This document shows positions 32,676 to 44,327 of a stretch of DNA of 64,000 nucleotides, piece after piece. Made by a program: the position numbers and the translations under genes. The stretch is from NCBI GenBank assembly GCA_037953625.1, contig CM075655.1, forward strand, positions 116,071,001-116,135,000. The letters run 5' to 3'. The notes below the pieces were generated by a model. That model worked only from the letters and a program-made list of their open reading frames with translations, was not told the origin of the DNA and did no database searches. This stretch comes from Crotalaria pallida (taxonomy: Eukaryota; Streptophyta; Magnoliopsida; Fabales; Fabaceae). Each line of letters starts with the position of its first letter. The stretch's first letter is position 1.

Positions 32676-33236
32676 AATGGTTTGTCTAACACATCAATCA
32701 ATTATCAAACAACTAATTTAACGTTTTTTGCATTTATCAACCAATCACAATTCAAAGTTGACAATTTCTAAGTTTTTTTTATTAATTACTTTAAGTATAC
32801 TTAGGACATATTTAACCGAACTTGTAGGACGAATGGAGTAATTATTATTGGAAATCTCGTGTTGCCTTTCTTATAATTTGTGATATGATTTAAATATTTG
32901 TCATGTTACTTCTTTTGCTGTCAATTGGTTTTGAGATTAAACTTTTAACATGGTATAATAGCCAAAACCCTTCTTTCTCGGTTGTCATGGGGCAAGAGTA
33001 GCCCTTTGTTTGGATCGAAAGTTACCCCTTACCTGGTCCAACAAGCTTCATTGATGGAAGCGTGTTGCAAGTCCCACACTACCCACTTCATAGTACGTGG
33101 TATGATTCAAATACATGTTGGATTATTTCTTTCATTACTGATTGATTTTGAGATGCAATCTTAACGATTATCTTTAAACAATGAATTTTTTTATTTCAAA
33201 TCATGAATAAAATAAATAAATAGACCCGCAACCATA
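32676..33236. other. AT-rich spacer
   Basis: No gene or border seen. 32700-32840 resembles the decayed interior of a MITE. The frame at 32982-33164 (60 codons) has no known domain. Confidence 0.4.
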
Positions 33237-33251
33237 AAGTATTTGATTGTA

Positions 33252-33447
33252 ACCAACAAAGCCTAGTACAATTGGTAGATAGCCGAGTTCCTTAATCATG
33301 ATGATGTCAGGGGTTCGATCCCTGCCGTGAGTATGGAAAAGACTTTGTTGATATATACAAAATCCACTTCGATGATCTTTACGCCTTGAAGGGGATTAAT
33401 TTTCGGCTGTCGGCCGAGGATATACCCTTAGTGTAAAAAAAAAAAAA
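33252..33447 (+). mobile_element. tRNA-derived SINE, group 1, copy a (complete)
   Basis: Begins ACCAACAAAGCC. Box A is TAGTACAATTGGTAG and box B GGGGTTCGATCCCTG, a near-perfect pol III promoter. The body contains CGATGATCTTTACGCCTTG and GTCGGCCGAGG; the end is ACCCTTAGTGT plus about 15 As. TSD of 15 bp with one change: AAGTATTTGATTGTA (33237-33251) and AAGTATTTGATCGTA (33448-33462). The intact boxes and near-perfect TSD suggest a recent insertion. Confidence 0.93.
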
Positions 33448-33462
33448 AAGTATTTGATCGTA

Positions 33463-34680
33463 GATATCGGTAGGATTTTAACTTGGACATTATCTAAGGA
33501 TTTGTTTGAAGTGTAGAATTAATCATGCAATGGGGGACTTGATTTTGAAATTTGACATTCGCATTTTAATTCTAACATGTAGTAATGCATTTGAAATTGA
33601 AATCATAATTTCATAATCAAATTTCAACTCCTTACCTTCAAAATTACAATTCTCTCAAAGACGAAGTTCATATCAACGTCGGAAACTAAAAACAACGAAA
33701 CAAAACAAAATGTGTGTGTTTCCTTCTCTACGGGTTAAACCTTGCATTTCCAGATACTTCATCTTCAATTTACTCTCTTCTCGCAAATCCCAATACTCAG
33801 ACACATAAATGACACTTGCAACCGCGCTTAATTGGAGGAAAATACTCTCAATTGCTTAGGTAGTGACGCTCGTCTATAGCAGCGATGGATCCCAATTAGT
33901 GATTGCAATGCTTCATTACCAGTAGTATTATGAAAGTTAATGCTGTGAAATACTTCCATCAATCACACTTTTAAGCAAAAGTAACTAATTTCACGCTTAT
34001 TAAGAAAACTAGTTGAATGTATTTAATTTTTTTAAATTCATAAAAAATAGACCACTTTAGAAAAATCACATTGAGAATGAAATAAAAATTAAATTACTTA
34101 ACCACGTTATGAAGATATTTTAGAAATGATTGTATTGGAAATAAAAAGTTAGTTAACTTTTGTTTATATTTACGATCATTAGTGAAATGTCTTTTTTTTC
34201 TTATAAATAAGACCGGAGGAAGTAAAAACTTTTTGCAACCAGAAATATTTCACTTTTTAATTCATAAATGGTCTTTTTAACCCATACATTTGGGATGTTA
34301 GCCCAACAATCCACTACTTCTATGTAATTAAAATTGGGATGACAGCATAAGAACCCACTAATAAATCAATGACCGGATGATAAGTCATTTAATAAAACAT
34401 ATATATCATCATCTAATGATAAGTCATATTATTGCATACGAACTTTATAAATCTATAAATTTTTAATTCAAATTTACTTTTTTGAGTAAGCTAAAATGTG
34501 TCATGGCCCTTAATTAAGAAATAACATGGCCCAACGGATTAGAAATAATAATAAAAAGGTCCATGAAAAATGTGAACGAGTAATGGATTATAAACCCCAA
34601 TATATTAGAAATTTTAGATAAAATAAAAGTTTGATTTAAGAAAATATAAAATAAAATAAATCTAAGGATTTGAAATAAAA
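33463..34680. other. AT-rich spacer with Stowaway-type remnant
   Basis: 33960-34225 looks like a CTCCCTCC-class MITE: its right end is CTTATAAATAAGACCGGAGG and its left end is unclear. No gene seen in the rest. Confidence 0.45.
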
Positions 34681-35700
34681 CAATAATTGAATTTTTTAAG
34701 GATTAGTTTCACCACAAATCAATATTGACCAATCAAATAAAGATATATATCTTATCAAATTAAATTTATTCTCAAGGTGAATATTGATTCCTTTCAGAAT
34801 CTAGCAATGTACCCAATGATTCATAACCCTTACTTTTCGTGGTAATTAGGCACATCAAATCATCTTTGATGATTCATTGAATCATTTCAAGGATTAGAAT
34901 TATTTTTGTGATCTAAAACCTCATAAGTTTAATTATGTATTTTCTAACACTAAGATTCACCTTTTAATTCTATTTTACTATCTCGGATCATGAAATTGTG
35001 GGTCCTACACAACCGCAAACATTAAGAACATCATAATTAAATAAAAATAATCTAACATAAATAAAAGATAAAAATATCAAAATATCATGTTGATGCCTCC
35101 ATTAGCTTATCCTAATCCTTAAAAACGGAAAACTAATAAATCATAATCATGATACAAACCAAAAAATATGAATAAGGCATAAAAGATAGAAATAATCAAA
35201 AGATGAATAAGAGGAATTTCTTTCGTCTTGAAACGCCCTCTAGTTCTTCTTGAAGATAATTGTGCCACCTTGAATCCTTATTTTCTAATTTGTTTTTGTC
35301 TATGATAGAATAATTCTAATTCTAATCCTACTACTACTCTACTATCTATTATTCTAATGTTCTGCGGCTAATGTTAATTATTGAGTTTCTATCTTTATCC
35401 TTTTATAATTTTTCCTTCCTCGTGGGCTCAAAGCAAAATAGCTTAGAAGCATACTAAAACTTTATTTTGCTTCTTTTTATTTCCAAAAGCTCCCAACATC
35501 CCTCAATGATTTTTCTTTGACTTTTCCAATGCTCGAAGTCTCAAAATAATCAATTTACACATCAAAAGCAAAAGAAACCTTTCCAAGTGAAATATGACCT
35601 AAATGCATGCTAAAATCATAATAAAATGCATGAATATGTAATAATTAAATGCAAATTTATAAGGAAAGAATATGCATGCTACGCACACATCATTGTTTCA
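34681..35700. other. Possible decayed retroelement terminal repeat
   Basis: A stretch of even composition, with no ORF, reading on the minus strand from GATGTGTGCGTAGCATGCAT at its right side (TG start), as some LTRs do. A matching TSD and second LTR were not found, so this is only a possibility. Nothing else is seen. Confidence 0.25.
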
Positions 35701-37114
35701 TTTAATTCTTGTTTTATACAGAATACAATTTTCTTAAAATAGATTTATTTTTTCGAATTTGATAAAATTAAATATATTCAATTAACTTATTTATATATAT
35801 GAAATTAATATATTTTTTTTATCACAGAGTTAGGCGGAGGTATTACTGTAGCAAATTTTTTTAAAAAAAAAAAAACGTGTAAAAAATATACTCCCTAGAT
35901 AGAAAGTAGGTACTCGTCACATGCTCATTAAATTTTTGTTGGTAAAACATTAATGAACGTGATGCAAATATCATCTTTGTGAGATGCAGAAATGTACCAA
36001 AAACGAGTGGTGGAGATGGTATCAAATAAAAATATTGATAAAATTTATAAAATTAATTTACAAATAAATCAATCTATACTATTAAAAAAATGTGACATGT
36101 ATTATTCACTAATTATTGATTGTTTAACAAATGATATATGTCAATTTTTTTATAGTGTTAGAATTAAGCTTGATTACTTGTTATCACAAAAAAAAAGAAA
36201 GAATTAAGCTTGATTATACTCTAAAACTTTTCAATGAAACAGATAAATAGAAAGAAGTCATAAATAAAAACGACTATTATGTTATTTGTAATTTTATTTT
36301 CAACACCCAACTCTTATAACTATCATCTTGGGTAAATAATACCAAGTGTTTTTTGAAAGGTTAAATAATACCAAGTTAACATGAAAATAAATTGTGAAAT
36401 CTTTCTTCTTTTTACTAAATTAGAAGTTGTAGAAGTTGGATGCCACTAGGAAAAGTACAAATAACATAATCATAAGAAGTGTAGAAGTATTTGAGTCAAA
36501 ATATTGAAATCTGAAAGATTAGAATAATGGAAGATCCAAGCCAGGAAAAAAAAAAAAGGATCCTCTGCCTCCACGGATTCAGGACAAGTGGTGAAATCCT
36601 CAAGAAATTAGTCTCACGGTGGCCCGAAACTGTAACACAAAAGCTGGACTTGGTTTTCCTTGATGGGCACTGGGCAGTTTCCAGCTCAGGGAAAATCAGG
36701 TGTTGAAGGCATATTTGATCCACCTTACTATGAATGGTTCCAAGCCAATGAGGTTATGTATAATAAATAACTTAATCCTCATCTCAGTTGTAACTATCAA
36801 ACATGATGGTAATAGTTGTTGTCTATTACTAATGTACAGGATTTCACTGAGTTCATAAACTTTGAAGAATGTTTATCATACATTGAAGATTATATGGTGA
36901 AAAATGGTCCTTTTGATGGTGTTCTTGGATTCTCTCAGGTGCTGTTGGATTGTACTTCAAAACTTTTATTAGCTTCTTTTCTTTTTCTTGCTGTTTTGAT
37001 TAATCATGAATCTCACTCAGGGAGCAACTTTAGCAGCTGCATTGCCAGGAATGCAAACTCAGGTGCCAAAACCCTACTCTTTACCTTCTTTAATCTTTAG
37101 GTTATAAACTTATA

Positions 37115-37145
37115 CTCCCTCTGGTCCTTATTATACCGGAGGGAG
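37115..37145. mobile_element. 31-bp Stowaway remnant: two TIRs only
   Basis: In intron 3 of the hydrolase gene. Flanked by TA on both sides, CTCCCTCTGGT is followed within about seven bases by ACCGGAGGGAG. It is essentially just the two inverted ends of a Stowaway-like MITE. Confidence 0.75.
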
Positions 37146-37657
37146 TAATATACAACTTTCAAATTTTTTTTAACTATATCAACATATGTGGTATCCTAGC
37201 GTTTTAATAATTTTTGATTAGCAAGTGAGTGATGACTTAATTTAGGGTGTAGCACTTGGGAAGGTAAACAAGATCAAGTTCCTGATTGTGATATCAGGAG
37301 CCAAGTTTGGTGAAAAGAAGTTTGGACTACCTAAACTTGCTTCCAATGCATTTTCAAAACCAATCGATTGTCCATCTCTCCATTTTATAGGTACTTTAAA
37401 GGATCAAATTTCCTATGCTGATTAATTCTTTTTTGTTATTTGAGTAATTTTTCTTTAACATTGCATCTTCTACTGATTGTTATCATAGTAATGAACTATT
37501 TAATCTCCATATTGTGCTTGGTGAAGGGGAAACCGATTTTATGAAGCCAGAGAGCATTGCTTTGTTGGAAGCATTCGAGCATCCCGTTGTTATTCATCAC
37601 CCAAAAGGGCATACAGTTCCAATGCTTGGTTAGTAATTAGTCTCTCTTATATCTATA

Positions 37658-37941
37658 CTCTCTCCTTTCAAAAGTATTGTTTTTTTTTTTTTTTTTTTTT
37701 TTCATATTTACCATGTTTCAAAAGTCTTATTATTTTACAAAATTCAATACATAATAAATGTTATTTTTTCCAACACACCCTTATTTATTACTTTCTTTTT
37801 CACTTTCAATACTTTTCTCTTTTCTTCAATAATGATTATATATGGGCATTAGAATCAAAACATTCTAAATTCGTACATCATTTAATCATTTCTTAAAACT
37901 CGTGCATAACCTTAAACAACACTACTTTTGAACGGAGGGAG
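37658..37941. mobile_element. Stowaway-like MITE in intron 5
   Basis: TA-flanked, 284 bp. Left end CTCTCTCCTTTCAAAAGTA; right end, inverted, CTCCCTCCGTTCAAAAGTA. The T23 run inside the left arm is secondary. Related to 1440-1690. Confidence 0.87.
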
Positions 37942-38602
37942 TATATTTTTTGTCATTTGATTTGAGTTGAGTTCCCCCTTATTATATGCACACTTGTTTT
38001 CAGATTTCATCATCTAGGCAGATGCATTTTTTCTATTCATTTTGTCCAATATAATTAACCACCAGTTTTGTTGGCGGGACTCATTTGGATATTGTCTTAT
38101 TCATAAACACTACATTGATTCCTGTTTTACAGTTTTTTTTAGTGGAATCTGATATATTGGTTTGGTGCTTCTTTGTTGCAGATGATAAGAGTTTGGAAAC
38201 CATGCTCGGCTTCATTGAGAAGATTCAGAGGATGCCATGAGAAGGTCATCAAAAGACCTGAATCTGTATGGATATGGAAGCCTAAAAGTTGAGATTATGC
38301 CATTTGAATAACTCAAATGCTAATAAGTGATTTTATAGCATAATCAAATGCTGTAAGAACATATTTGAAACTTGAAAGTGCTGTGTGTGTGTTTTTGTTT
38401 TAAGAAAAAATCTTATTGGGATATGAAATAATTAAAACTTATGATTTTTTTTATGTCAAAAAACTTTAAGAATTGTTCTAGCAAAACCGAATCATTATAT
38501 GTAATTTCTATGCTCATTAAGAAAGAAGTTACAATGTTTGTTAATCAAGAGCAAAAAGACAAAGAACTATTCAGCTTCACAATACATTCTGCATTCATAT
38601 AA

Positions 38603-39091
38603 TTAATGGCATTGCATAAGGCAATCCCATGTGTTTAGTAACCAATCAGAGTAAGAAAATGTAATCCCATTGAATCTGGCCTTCACTAATGAGAAATTAC
38701 ATAAGTTGGCAGCTTCCACAGTATCTTCCAAAAAAAAAATTAAATCTTCAAAAACTATCTTGTTCCTTTGTGACCAAATTGTCCACAAGGTCACAAACCA
38801 AAAAGCCATCCATGCCTTCTTAGCTCCCTTCTTTAGATTGACCAAACTAGTGTGTTCTAGCAGGTGAAATTTCCCTTGTGAGTGCATGACAGTATTGATT
38901 CCAAACCAATTGTAATTGTAACATTGTTTCCAAATCATGGAAGAAGCGGTGCATCCAAAAAATAGATGTTCGGGAGATTCCTCTGCTGCTTTACAAAGGG
39001 CAAATGATACATCATCATTAGCTAGACTAATTATTCTCCTCCTTAGATAGTTAGATTGCTTTTGGTATGTAGGTACCCTCTTCCAGCCCAA
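38603..39091 (-). pseudogene. LINE fragment: zinc-binding RT domain remnant
   Basis: An uninterrupted 162-codon minus-strand frame with the plant LINE zf-RVT pattern: ALCKAAEESPEHLFFGC (C ... H-x3-C) followed by AWMAFWFVTLWTIWSQRNKI, a typical tryptophan-rich segment. It lacks reverse transcriptase and poly-A, so it is a fragment. It is closer in style to the remnant at 60481-61530 than to the family-A copies. It lies 360 bp past the end of the hydrolase gene, in convergent orientation. Confidence 0.75.
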
Positions 39092-39099
39092 TCCATATA

Positions 39100-40015
39100 A
39101 TTTTAGCGGAATGATACTTGTCTAGATTATCCACATAATATAATTTTATTTTGGTAGTTTGTGACTAAACCCTTGACTAGAAAATCGCAAGTTAGGTCAT
39201 CATGAGTAAAACATGTGGGTTGACTAGGGGGATAAAAATATTTCTCGACCAGACCAATCACCTACCCATAAAATTTGGGACATGTTCAGGTGCGAGTTTA
39301 AATAAAGCAAGAATGAAAAAATGAAATACAAACTTATCCTTGTCAAATTCGAGGCCATTTATCTCGTTCCGTTATTTTCACTTATTTTTCTAAATTATAT
39401 TTCACTATATCATGAAATATATTATAATAAATAATATATAAAATAAACATTCAAAGTTTTAAAAATATTTAAAAACTTAATAATTAAATTATTATTTAAT
39501 CAAATATATTAATTTAGCTTCATCACTTAATTATTATTGTAATGAAAATTATTTAATTTTTATATAATATCAATTTTAGGAGTAGAAAATGAATACTTAT
39601 AATCTCAAATTCACAAAACCTTTTGTTTTTTTAAAGCAGGTTTGAGTTGGAGTGTTTCAAATTATAATAAGAGAAGGTTTTCCACATCGAAAATGAGATT
39701 GTTTTATTTGTTATTTTTTTAAAAAAAGGGAATTAAATTTACAAGTACAATACTAGAAAAGAAAAGCATTTTACAAATACAGCCTCTACTGCAACGTGGA
39801 TGGATGGTTTTCATTCGCGGCAAAAACGTCAACAAGTTAATTTTTAGACCAAACTGAAATTACCGTCCTATCCCTTTCTCCTCCCCAATGTCAACTTCAA
39901 AATCTTTCTTTTTGACCCCATCCCCATCCCAATACACAACGAAGCGTTCAAATCAAAAAACGGAGCAGGACCAGCTCACGCACCAATTCCTCACGCGCCA
40001 CCCAAATCCTCCGTA
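39100..40015. other. Upstream region of the GEM-like gene
   Basis: AT-rich, no gene. The last ~110 bp are C-rich (CCCCATCCCCATCCC) and probably form the 5' UTR. No clear TATA box. Confidence 0.5.
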
Positions 40016-43000
40016 ATGGAACCACCGGCGCCTGAACCCGACCGCAAATCCGATCCAAAGGATTCATCATCTCAACCCCCGAACGGAGATTCCAACAAAA
40101 TCGAAGCTGCAGAGAAGGTATCACTTGGATCGGAATCTGAGCCCTCGGCGGAGCGAATCGCTTCACCCGTACAGACGAAGAAATCCGTGCATTGGAGCCC
40201 CGATTTAGTAACGGAATCAACGTTCGAATCGACTCCGACAGAATCTCGATCCAATCCCTATTTTTATTCTTCATTTTCTTCTTCCGCTTCCTCTTCCACT
40301 GTCTCCGGTTAGTTACTGCGCTCTCTCTATGCTAGTATCCTATCGTATATCAATTAATTAATGTGCATGATTTAATTAACATACATGATAATGTGATTGT
40401 TATTTGTGATTGTGATTTTTGAAATGTTGTTGTTGTTGTTTCAGAGAAGGTAGATATTGTTAAGAATGTGCTGGGAAGATGGGGAAGGAAGGTGGGAGAA
40501 GCCACGCGCAAGGCCGAGACTCTCGCTGGAAACACTTGGCAGCATTGTAAGTTTTCTTTTTTGGTTCAGTTTGCTTTCTAATTGATTCACAATGAAGGAG
40601 TTTGATTAATCTGTTTTGGAAATTATGAAGCTTATAAGAAGTTTAGGCATTTCTAAGATGAACAAGTCCTTTTAACATGTCGTTGTAGGTTAACTTGATC
40701 TATCATAGGGCCCATTTGCTTAAGAAAATTAGCATTATATGGTTGTTTGGGTGGATTATACCAAATACCAAAAATGTTTCTCTGAAAAAAAAAGGAAACT
40801 GAATTTCAGTTTCTAACAAAAATGTTTCTGCCAAAATTCCTATTGTTGAGAATCCTAAACAAACAGGCCTAATGTTATGTGTATCTGACAGAAATGTTTA
40901 CTTGGAGATCATATGCCTCTTTTCTTTCCCTACTCCCCTTTGATGAAGTTTGTGATAGAGTTATGTGGCAAAAGTGGTTGCTGGTAATAATGTCATTCAT
41001 TCTTGATTTGGTTATGTATGTCCCTTATAGGATCTTTGATGTTTTTGTTCATTTCGGCAATGGATGTGTTCGAGTCTTCAAGGTTGTTTTCAAAGTTTTT
41101 TTTTGAAATATTTTGTTTTTGTCATGACATTGACTGCTATTTTCTTCTATTGTATAACTTCCCCAGCATTTCTTCAGGGTATGTTTTTATGGAGGGTTTT
41201 GGAGGGAAAGGGAATTGAGGCTTGGAGGTTTTAATTTTCATTTAGAGTAAATGTTCTCCTGGTTTCACAATTTTTTGAAAACAAAAGATAAAATGTGAGA
41301 TTATCATGTAACCTTCAATTATCCTTTATTCATTTTTATAAATTTTTTGTAAGTTTAAATGTTTTTAGTCCTGGCTAATACATCCGATTTTGATTTTAGT
41401 GCCCAATTTTAATTTTTTATCCTTACTTTAGATGATCATTTTGGTTTTAGCTCCTCCGAATGATTTGACTAACACCCACTTGTAACACATATCTTATCAA
41501 TTGATGACACGGCCAACTGTGGTGTTTTGACACATCATTGTCAAGACCAAAACCAAAATGATCAATTAAAGTAAGGATTAAAAAAAAATTTAATTTGGGG
41601 GACTAAAATCAAAATCACCCGTATATGCAGGACCAAAAACATATTCATGCCTATTTTATAACTCAGTTCAGAAACGCAAAATTTACCTTCCTTTTCATTT
41701 CTCTCCAAAACCCTCCATCCAAACATACCCTTGGTGTTGATATGTTCATCACAACCAGTGGCTGTCTTTTCCTTCTTTTTCTTTTAATCATCGATGTAGG
41801 TTAATGATCTTATGTCTGTAGTATTTTCTTCCCTCCCATCATTCTTGGTGACATTGGATCTTCTATGTAACATGACTGGCCTCTTTCAATTACATTGTGT
41901 TAAGTGAAAACGAACCCTAGTTTTGCTGAAGCTGCAATGGGAAGAATTGCCCAGGGAACAAAGGTTCTTGCAGAAGGTGGCTATGAGAAAATTTTCCTAC
42001 GGACATTTGAGACAGTTCCAGGGGAACTGCTTCAAAATTCTTTTGCATGTTATCTATCCACTTCAGCTGGTCCAGTAATGGGAATTGTGTACATATCCAC
42101 AGCAAAGCTTGCATATTGTAGTGACAATCCTCTCTCCTATAAAACTGACAACCAAACAGAATGGAGTTATTATAAGGTACATATGAAATACCTTAATCCC
42201 AGAGTCCTGTTTTTGATTTTAAATTTTTTCAATCTATCTATCTGGTTATATATGTATGTATATTGTTCTTATCTAACAGGCATTAGCCAGGATGAATTCA
42301 AATTCAGTTTAGAGGTGTTAGAAAATTATGTATCTCTTGGTACTTAGGAGACCAATTTTAATTAGTGGCAGACCCATGTGTATAGAGGTGACAAGTGGGG
42401 AATTGACCCTCAAAAAAGGATACATATATATATGTTTGATTTTTCATTTATGACCATAATTTTATTGATTATAAAAATATGTAGATAAAAGTAAATATGG
42501 TCAAAACTCATGAAACTGTTTCACATGAACTCCGAGAAACTGAAACCTCCCTTCTGCACTTTACTCTTTTTTTTTTTAATTTTTTTTTTATAATCTGCAC
42601 TTTGCTTTTTAAGCATCCAGTGCCCTGCCTAACTATTAAAATCTAAAATCTCCTACCAATAACTTAAGGGCAGCAACCTAGTTCTTTCACACATGCCTTT
42701 TAAGAGTAACATGTCGTTCATGCATTAATATAACTCAAAAGTTGGATAGTTCAAACCTTGATAGACCATAGCAGATGAGGATGAATCAGTTTTTCCTCCT
42801 AATTTTTTTTCATCCTCTTTTTACTTTACTTTAAAAGATAAAACATAGATTTTTATGTAGTTTCCTTGCTATGATGCTCCTCTACATCAAAATGTAAATT
42901 TGACTTTGGAATAATTTTTTCATCCCGTTTCTTCGTTCACAGCTATAAATCAGTGACAGTTTTTAAAAATTGTGCAATAGCTGGACTAACTCATTTGGGG

Positions 43001-44327
43001 TTGGATTCTCTCAAGTGGAAAAATAAATAGAGAGTCTAAAGTGAATAGTTGGATCTACCTTTTGACTCACTCCATTTATTTTTTCACTTGAGAGGATCCA
43101 TCCCCAACACATCTGTGTTTATTTGATTTGAGGTGATGGTTTCCATGTATAAAAAATCTAAACTAATCAAGCCAAGTCATGTTAGACAGAATATTATTGT
43201 ATTTGATTTCTCAAGTCGCCTGATTATAAATTTTCAAGCTCTGAGGCTCAGTTTAGTTATATTTTGAGATACTTTATACATCATAATATTATATTTTATT
43301 AAATTTATAATAAAATTTGTTTAAGTAAATGTAATATAGCTAATAATAAAGTTTTTTAAAAACTGCCAATGATTTATAGCTGTGAATGAAGAAACAGGGA
43401 ATGAAAAAGTTATTCCAAAGTCAAATTACCTTTTGATGTAGGGGAGCATCATGATTTGGAATGTGAACATAGTTTTCTAATTTATTATTTGCTAATCAAG
43501 CCAGCTTGCTAGTGCTAACCCCTCAGCCAAAGGAAAAAATTTATAATGGTGGTGAATAGTGAATACATCTTAATATTATCAATGAAGACAGAGGAGTCAC
43601 TTGATTTCATCCATTTCCTAGTGAATGACTTCTAGGAAGATCATTTGAGCATTTTCTGATATTTGATGTGTAAATCAACAAAAGGTACCCTCAAGTATCT
43701 GAAAATGACCACCTTCTTTCAAAATAAATCATTTTCATGATTGAACTAAATCCTACATTAGCAGTCATTCTATCTTACCCTTACTGTTGCCATCTTTCTT
43801 TTCCTGAATCACTATCAGCCAATCGTACAAGTTAACCACATCAGCCAGATTATAGGCTGGTAGTTTCACCCCAAAAAATAAAGCTGTTGATGCTCCCTTA
43901 TTTCAGGGTGGATTTTTGAAAAAATTACTCAATTCCAAACATTTGGTCAGTTTAAGCAATTAGAAAGTAAAGTCACAAAATAACAAACTTTGAGTAGCAG
44001 TGACTAAAAGACTGATTCATGTATTGACTGAGTAATGCTATACTTATTTTTCTTTTCTTGTTTAATATGACCGATTTATAAAAATATTTTGTCTGCATTT
44101 TTTTATCAATTTTTATTGACTTATTGTAATGTCTATAGGTAGTCATCCCATTAAATCAGCTAAAAGCGGTTAATCCTTCATCAAGCAGAGTCAATCCTTC
44201 TGAAAAGTACATCCAGGTGATCTCTGATGACAATCATGAATTTTGGTTTATGGGCTTCTTGAACTATGAAAGTGCTGTGGAATGCCTGCAAAAAGCTTTT
44301 GAAGCCAACAAATTACAGTCTGAATAA
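40016..44327 (+). CDS. GRAM-domain GEM-like (ABA-responsive) protein
   Basis: Four exons: 40016-40307, 40445-40546, 41905-42176 and 44139-44327, with matching phases, giving 284 residues. Residues 1-97 are acidic, Ser/Pro-rich and disordered. Exon 2 gives VKNVLGRWGRKVGEATRKAE and AGNTWQH. Exons 3-4 give AAMGRIAQGTKVLAEGGYEK and then a GRAM domain (about 159-279): LLQNSFACYLSTSAGPVMG, VYISTAKLAYCSDNPL, YKVVIPLNQLKAVNP and YESAVECLQKAFEAN. The Arabidopsis family includes GEM, which interacts with CDT1 and affects GLABRA2 expression, and GEM-like proteins responsive to abscisic acid; GRAM domains bind phosphoinositides or proteins at membranes. The domain order and length match that family, and the frame is intact. 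Intron 2 (about 1.36 kb) and intron 3 (about 1.96 kb) are swollen by nested inverted-repeat elements. Confidence 0.93.
41178..41732. mobile_element. Nested inverted-repeat elements in GEM-like intron 2
   Basis: Outer arms: GGGTATGTTTTTATGGAGGG then TTTTGGAGGGAAA at the left, and inverted GGGTATGTTTGGATGGAGGG then TTTTGGAGAGAAA at the right (about 40 bp). Inside, 41350-41640 is a second foldback with arms TGTTTTTAGTCCTG ... GATTTTGATTTTAGT ... GATCATTTTGGTTTT of about 110 bp. TSDs were not certain. Confidence 0.75.
42869..43455. mobile_element. Nested inverted-repeat elements in GEM-like intron 3
   Basis: Outer arms of about 105 bp: ATGATGCTCCTCTACATC ... TTTGACTTTGGAATAA ... CACAGCTATAAATCA, inverted at 43340-43455. 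Inside, 42998-43108 has its own TIR TTGGGGTTGGATTCTCTCAA / CTTGAGAGGATCCATCCCCAA, a separate MITE inserted in the spacer. Non-coding. Confidence 0.8.

Larger units (their letters stand above)
36527..38240 (+). pseudogene. FSH1-type serine hydrolase (esterase), six exons, frameshifted in exon 1
   Basis: An alpha/beta-hydrolase of the FSH1 family (DUF341-like), probably a cytosolic esterase of unknown substrate. Exons: 36527-36752, 36840-36938, 37021-37062, 37246-37390, 37527-37628 and 38182-38240, all with GT-AG borders and compatible phases. Exon 1 gives ILCLHGFRTSGEILKKLV and LDLVFLDG. Later exons give DPPYYEWFQANE, PFDGVLGFSQ/GA (nucleophile Ser at an exon junction), KIKFLIVISGAKFG, GETDFMKPES (Asp) and HPKGHTVPML (His). 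The triad is therefore present and the length, about 220 residues, is normal. In exon 1 a 7-bp tandem duplication (TGGGCAC/TGGGCAG, 36664-36677) shifts the frame, and a stop follows at codon 60 (36704-36706). Downstream frame is open in every exon, so the break is recent or an assembly error. Confidence 0.88.

Noticed and set aside
33252..33330. tRNA-like sequence with good A and B boxes
   Set aside because: It is the head of a SINE with body, A-tail and TSD; it does not fold as a full tRNA with acceptor stem, so no tRNA gene is called.
34681..35700. Solo LTR of a retrotransposon
   Set aside because: Only a TG-like start on the minus strand was noticed; no TSD, matching second LTR or conserved retroelement motif could be read, so it is kept only as a low-confidence note.
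36546..36557. A12 run as the cause of the hydrolase frameshift
   Set aside because: The residues on both sides of the A run (start MEDPSQE and RILCLHGF) are in one frame; the shift occurs later, at the 7-bp duplication.
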